DNA from: Sodaliphilus pleomorphus
GTDB lineage: Bacteria; Bacteroidota; Bacteroidia; Bacteroidales; Muribaculaceae
Reading direction: 5' to 3'
Assembly (NCBI RefSeq): GCF_009676955.1
Contig: NZ_CP045696.1
Span: forward strand, 1,052,501 to 1,116,500
DNA: 64,000 bases
Both the position numbers and the translations under genes were made by a program. Of this stretch, positions 60,993-64,000 are shown one piece after another. Under the pieces are notes generated by a model. It did no database searches. It was not told the DNA's origin and saw nothing but the letters and a program-made list of their open reading frames with translations. The first letter of the stretch is position 1, and each line of letters begins with the position of its first letter.

Positions 60993-62018
60993 ATGAGTGA
61001 GAAGCAGCAAATGACGATGAAAGACATAGCCAGGATGCTTGGCGTGTCGGTGGCCACAGTGTCGCGCGCGCTCAAAGACAGTCCCAGCATAAGCCGCGAG
61101 CAGCGCGAGAAGATACAGCGCTTCGCCCGCGAGCACAACTACTTCCCCAACGTTGTTGCCGCCACCCTGCGCCACAGCAAGCTCGGCCCGGGCAAGGTGA
61201 TAGGCGTGATCATCCCGCAGTTCACCCACTACTACTTCTCGTCGGTGCTGAGCGGCATCGAGGAGCAGGCCTATGAGCGCGGCTACCGCATCATTGTGGC
61301 ACAAAGCAACGAGAAATATGAGCGCGAGGTGGAGATATGCAGTTCGCTCTACCAGAACAAGGTGTGCGGCATCATCGTGAGCCAGGCCAAGGACACCGAG
61401 AAATATGACCACTTCCAGTATCTCATCGACAACGGCGTGCCCCTTGTGTTCTACGACCGAATATGCGCCGGTATCAACTGCAGCCGCGTGGTGGTCGACG
61501 ACTACCAGGGCAGCTACCGGGCGGTGAACTATCTCATAGGGCGGGGATGCAGGCGTGTGGCCTTCTTCGGCTCGCCGCTGAACATGGAGATAAGCAAGAA
61601 CCGCTACAACGGCTACAAAGATGCCTTGGTGCACAGCGGCCTCAATCTCGACGAGAGCCTGGTGAAAATATGCGACAACCGCGACGAGGCCGAGCGCACC
61701 GCCCCGGGCCTGCTCGCTCGCAAAGACCGGCCCGACGGCTTCTTCTGCGTCAACGACGACACGGCCATAGGCGTGCTCTACACAGCCAAGCGCATGGGGC
61801 TCGACGTGCCCCGCGACTTGCAGATATGCGGTTTCACCAACGGCTACCGTGCCGTGGCCTGCGACCCCCAGCTCACCACAGTGGAGCAGCGAGGCGTGGA
61901 AGTGGGCCGCGAGGCTGCCGATGTGCTCATCGACATGGTCGAGGGCAAGTACCCCATCGACCACGCGGTGAAGCGCATCGTCAAGACCCGCCTGGTGGTG
62001 AGAGGCACTACCCGCTGA
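60993..62018 (+). CDS. LacI/GalR-family transcription regulator
   Basis: 341 aa. N-terminal HTH (MTMKDIARMLGVSVATVSRA, about 7-26) with the hinge helix ending PNVVAATLR, then a periplasmic-binding-protein-like effector domain (VIGVIIPQFTHYYFSSVLSG, GVPLVFYDRI, RVVVDDYQGSYRAVNYLIG, DGFFCVNDDTAIGVL, LTTVEQRGVEVGREAADVL). The effector is presumably a sugar or sugar phosphate. It lies 1.5 kb from two LacI-type operators in front of susC, so it is the best candidate regulator of that operon. The start is preceded by an AGGAG-like sequence. It is probably cytoplasmic, binding DNA as a dimer. Confidence 0.93.
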   Translation: MSEKQQMTMKDIARMLGVSVATVSRALKDSPSISREQREKIQRFAREHNYFPNVVAATLRHSKLGPGKVIGVIIPQFTHYYFSSVLSGIEEQAYERGYRIIVAQSNEKYEREVEICSSLYQNKVCGIIVSQAKDTEKYDHFQYLIDNGVPLVFYDRICAGINCSRVVVDDYQGSYRAVNYLIGRGCRRVAFFGSPLNMEISKNRYNGYKDALVHSGLNLDESLVKICDNRDEAERTAPGLLARKDRPDGFFCVNDDTAIGVLYTAKRMGLDVPRDLQICGFTNGYRAVACDPQLTTVEQRGVEVGREAADVLIDMVEGKYPIDHAVKRIVKTRLVVRGTTR

Positions 62019-62062
62019 AAGCTGCCCTCTCTGTGTGTTCCATCGCCCCCAAGAAAAGACAG

Positions 62063-62112
62063 TCAAGGCGAGCGACCTGCCGTTGTGTGACACAGCAGGT
62101 CGCCCGCCTTGA
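62063..62112. terminator. Long hairpin between convergent genes
   Basis: Stem TCAAGGCG-AGCGACCTGC / GCAGGTCGC-CCGCCTTGA (18 bp with one mismatch or bulge). Plus-strand A7 follows, so for the minus strand T7 precedes it; only a short CTTTTC follows on the minus strand. It probably separates the lacI-type gene from the 62245 gene. Confidence 0.6.
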
Positions 62113-62244
62113 AAAAAATTCTTTAATGATATAATGTGTGTGTGCTATACATAATCACTCGCTGCGACCAGCCACAGCACGGCCACACGCGCCTGGCACG
62201 AGGTTGCTGCTGCCGCCTGCACCGAGCCCGTGAGCACACGATTG

Positions 62245-62694
62245 TCACAGCAGCGCCACTCTCACCGTGGCATAGCCGTCGAGCACAACCAGCGACGTGG
62301 CCGCCGGAATGAAGATGTGGTCGCCCGGCTCTATGCTGGTCTCGCGGCCGGTGTTGTCGGTCATCACCAGGCGCCCCGTCTCTACCGTGAGCAGCCTGAA
62401 GTTGTGCGGGCGAGGCATGGGCATGTCGTAGCTGTCGTCGACCGTGATGTGTTGCAGCTTGTAGCCTGGCTGCTTGGCCAGCTCAATGGCACTCTTCCCG
62501 CCTGTAGCAGCATAGAGCGCGGGGCCCAGCAGGTCCTCGCCGTATTTTTCTACAAGCTTGTTTATTGTGAGATCCTTATCGTCGCCGGCAGTTTCCACCT
62601 CGTCGCCCGTGATGCAGGCCACAACGCCGTCGTGATCGCTTTGGCCTCCCTCGAGAGCGATCGGCTTGAATTTAAATGGTCTTAATAATGTCAT
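62245..62694 (-). CDS. Miniature phosphomannose-isomerase-like (ManA-like) cupin protein
   Basis: 149 aa. The N-terminal part (LRPFKFKPIALEGG, then TINKLVEKYGEDLLGPALY, about 43-61) matches the opening of Bacteroidetes class I mannose-6-phosphate isomerases. The C-terminal part (about 98-149: FRLLTVETGRLVMTDNTG, EPGDHIFIPAATSLVVLDG) matches their final cupin. The central catalytic cupin, with the zinc-binding Gln/His/Glu set, is absent, and the usual WGG near the N terminus is changed. It therefore should not isomerise mannose-6-phosphate; it could bind a sugar phosphate or be a decaying gene. It has an intact frame, an ATG start and a -7-like element at 62751-62744. Family relation is inferred by eye. 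Confidence 0.55.
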   Translation of the reverse strand: MTLLRPFKFKPIALEGGQSDHDGVVACITGDEVETAGDDKDLTINKLVEKYGEDLLGPALYAATGGKSAIELAKQPGYKLQHITVDDSYDMPMPRPHNFRLLTVETGRLVMTDNTGRETSIEPGDHIFIPAATSLVVLDGYATVRVALL

Positions 62695-62743
62695 AACACA
62701 ATGGTTTCAGAAGTCAATAGCTTCCTAACAGAAACTATGGACA

Positions 62744-62751
62744 CAAAGTTA
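62744..62751 (-). promoter_or_regulatory. -7 element of the ManA-like gene
   Basis: TAACTTTG on the minus strand, predicted start about 62737, leader about 43 nt. No clear -33. Confidence 0.45.
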
Positions 62752-62807
62752 CACATTTTTTATTGATTTACGGGCACGAAACGGCACAAATCTTGGCAAA
62801 AAATTAT

Positions 62808-62815
62808 TACTTTTG
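62808..62815 (+). promoter_or_regulatory. -7 element of the phosphatase gene
   Basis: TACTTTTG on the plus strand, predicted start near 62822, leader about 85 nt ending in an AT repeat before the ATG at 62907. Confidence 0.45.
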
Positions 62816-62906
62816 TTGCCCCGGCAGCCCTCCCGCCCACACGGCAGCGGGCGCGCTCGACGAGCACTGAGAGAGATACAACAAAACATATATATATATT
62901 ACCGAA

Positions 62907-64000
62907 ATGAAAATTACACTCAAGACTTGGGCCGCTGCCCTGGCACTGCTGTGCACAGGAGCGACGGCCATGGCACAGACTGTGCAGCCCGCTCGGCCGC
63001 GGCTCGTGGTGGGCATCGTGGTCGACCAGATGCGATGGGACTACATGTACTACTACGGGCAGCGCTACGACGGAGGCGGCTTTGCGCGCCTGCTGGGCGA
63101 GGGCTTTGCCTGCCAGAACACGATGGTCGACTATGTGCCCACCGTCACGGCCTGCGGGCACTCAACCATTTTCACCGGTGCCACGCCAGCCTCGAGCGGC
63201 ATCGCCGGCAACAGCTACCACATAGGGGGCAAATCCGTGTCGAGCGTGCAAGACGACAGCGAGGCCGGTGTGGGCACTACCAGCTCGCTGGGCAGGCGAT
63301 CGCCACGCAACCTGCTGGTGACCACCGTGGGCGACGAGCTGCGACTGGCCACCGACTTCAAGAGCAAGGTGGTGGGCATATCGCTCAAGGACCGCGCTGC
63401 CATCCTGCCCTCGGGCCATGCGGCCAATGCCGCCTACTGGTATGACAAGAGCGTGCCGGCCTTTATCACCAGCACCTACTACATGCAGCAACTGCCCGCG
63501 TGGGTGACCCGTTTCAACCGCAGCCACGCTACCCTGCTGCGCAGCGACCTGTGGGGCAGCTGGCGCGGCGTGACGGCCAGCTTCGACATGGCTCTTGCCG
63601 CCGTCGACGGCGAGCAACTGGGCCAGGCTGCCGACCGCACCGACATGCTCACCCTGAGCGTGTCGACCACCGACATGAGCGCCCACGTGTATGGCACCCG
63701 CTCGCCGCGAGTCGACTCGTGCTACCTGGAGCTCGACCGCCAGCTGGCCAGGCTGCTCGGCCAGCTCGACCTGAAGGTGGGACGGGGCAACTATCTCGTG
63801 TTTCTCACGGCCGACCACGGGGGTACCAACAACGAGAAATATTCATCGGTCCACAAGCTGCCCGGCAGGCAACTCGACATGTGGGGCATGATCAAGCCCG
63901 TGAACCGTGCACTCAAGGCGCAGTTTGGCGTCGACAGTCTCATTACCGAGGTCAACGAGTACAGCATCTATGTCAACAACGAGGCCATTGCCCGCCACAG
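62907..64000 (+). CDS. pafA: PafA-type alkaline phosphatase, N-terminal part (runs off window)
   Basis: At least 364 codons, open to the window's right edge. A signal peptide (about 1-24, ending AMAQ) is followed by an alkaline-phosphatase superfamily domain. Active-site elements fall almost exactly in the register of characterised PafA: metal ligand D40 in GIVVDQM, nucleophile Thr in PTVTACGH (T79/T81), N102 in IAGNSYH, K161 and R163 in SLKDRAA (phosphate contacts), and the later metal motif TADHGG. PafA is a periplasmic phosphate-irrepressible phosphomonoesterase of Bacteroidetes. The gene has no stop in the window, so the C-terminal third is unseen. Confidence 0.88.
   Translation, partial: MKITLKTWAAALALLCTGATAMAQTVQPARPRLVVGIVVDQMRWDYMYYYGQRYDGGGFARLLGEGFACQNTMVDYVPTVTACGHSTIFTGATPASSGIAGNSYHIGGKSVSSVQDDSEAGVGTTSSLGRRSPRNLLVTTVGDELRLATDFKSKVVGISLKDRAAILPSGHAANAAYWYDKSVPAFITSTYYMQQLPAWVTRFNRSHATLLRSDLWGSWRGVTASFDMALAAVDGEQLGQAADRTDMLTLSVSTTDMSAHVYGTRSPRVDSCYLELDRQLARLLGQLDLKVGRGNYLVFLTADHGGTNNEKYSSVHKLPGRQLDMWGMIKPVNRALKAQFGVDSLITEVNEYSIYVNNEAIARH

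Overview
The window is chromosomal DNA from a GC-rich member of the Bacteroidales. The 16S gene reads as Bacteroidetes, promoters match the phylum's TTTG-N19/20-TAnnTTTG pattern, and there are SusC/SusD pairs, Bacteroides-type surface lipoproteins and riboswitch-controlled B12 uptake genes. The repertoire (SusCDEF, PCMD, DUF5074, DUF4919, C-terminal sorting-like tails) would fit Muribaculaceae or a relative, but that family-level placement is inference.

Layout. 1-2.0 kb: 5' part of an rRNA operon (minus strand) with two tandem promoters. 2.1-7.8 kb: housekeeping and envelope genes on the minus strand (large MscS channel; DUF4919-SanA-AlaX operon; lgt). 8.0-15.8 kb: plus-strand genes for an amino-acid exporter, a PCMD protein, an outer-membrane barrel, a phosphoethanolamine transferase and a secreted multidomain protein. 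15.9-25.8 kb: tag, then a vitamin B12 acquisition locus on the minus strand with three cobalamin riboswitches, btuB, btuG, a second DUF5074 propeller, a dockerin-bearing surface protein and an AAA+ ATPase. 25.9-26.8 kb: an unrecognised membrane protein. 27-40.4 kb: the tRNA-tuf-tRNA-secE-nusG-rplKAJL-rpoBC transcription/translation cluster. 40.6-51.3 kb: three very large secreted proteins (a leucine-rich BspA-like protein, an unknown, a GH33 sialidase-like protein) around hpf and xerC. 51.6-59.3 kb: a complete susC-susD-susE-susF operon with two LacI-type operators upstream. 59.6-62.0 kb: an IS30 transposase and a LacI regulator. 62.2-64 kb: a miniature phosphomannose-isomerase-like protein and the start of a PafA-type alkaline phosphatase, which runs off the window.

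How the genes fit together. The B12 locus supplies a surface binding protein (BtuG), an outer-membrane transporter (BtuB) and accessory surface proteins, all apparently repressed by cobalamin. The SusCDEF operon is the starch-type glycan binding and import complex; the LacI regulator 1.5 kb away is the natural candidate to bind the perfect palindrome in front of susC. Five secreted proteins scattered over 38 kb share a related C-terminal tail that looks like a cell-surface sorting signal.

Most notable observations: (i) two of the B12 riboswitches share a downstream module made of a kissing-loop hairpin with a covarying stem plus a segment complementary to the 3' strand of P6, again with covariation; (ii) one of these two riboswitches has its own promoter but no recognisable B12 gene behind it; (iii) the shared sorting-like tail; (iv) a dockerin domain in a B12 locus; (v) the shrunken ManA-like protein.
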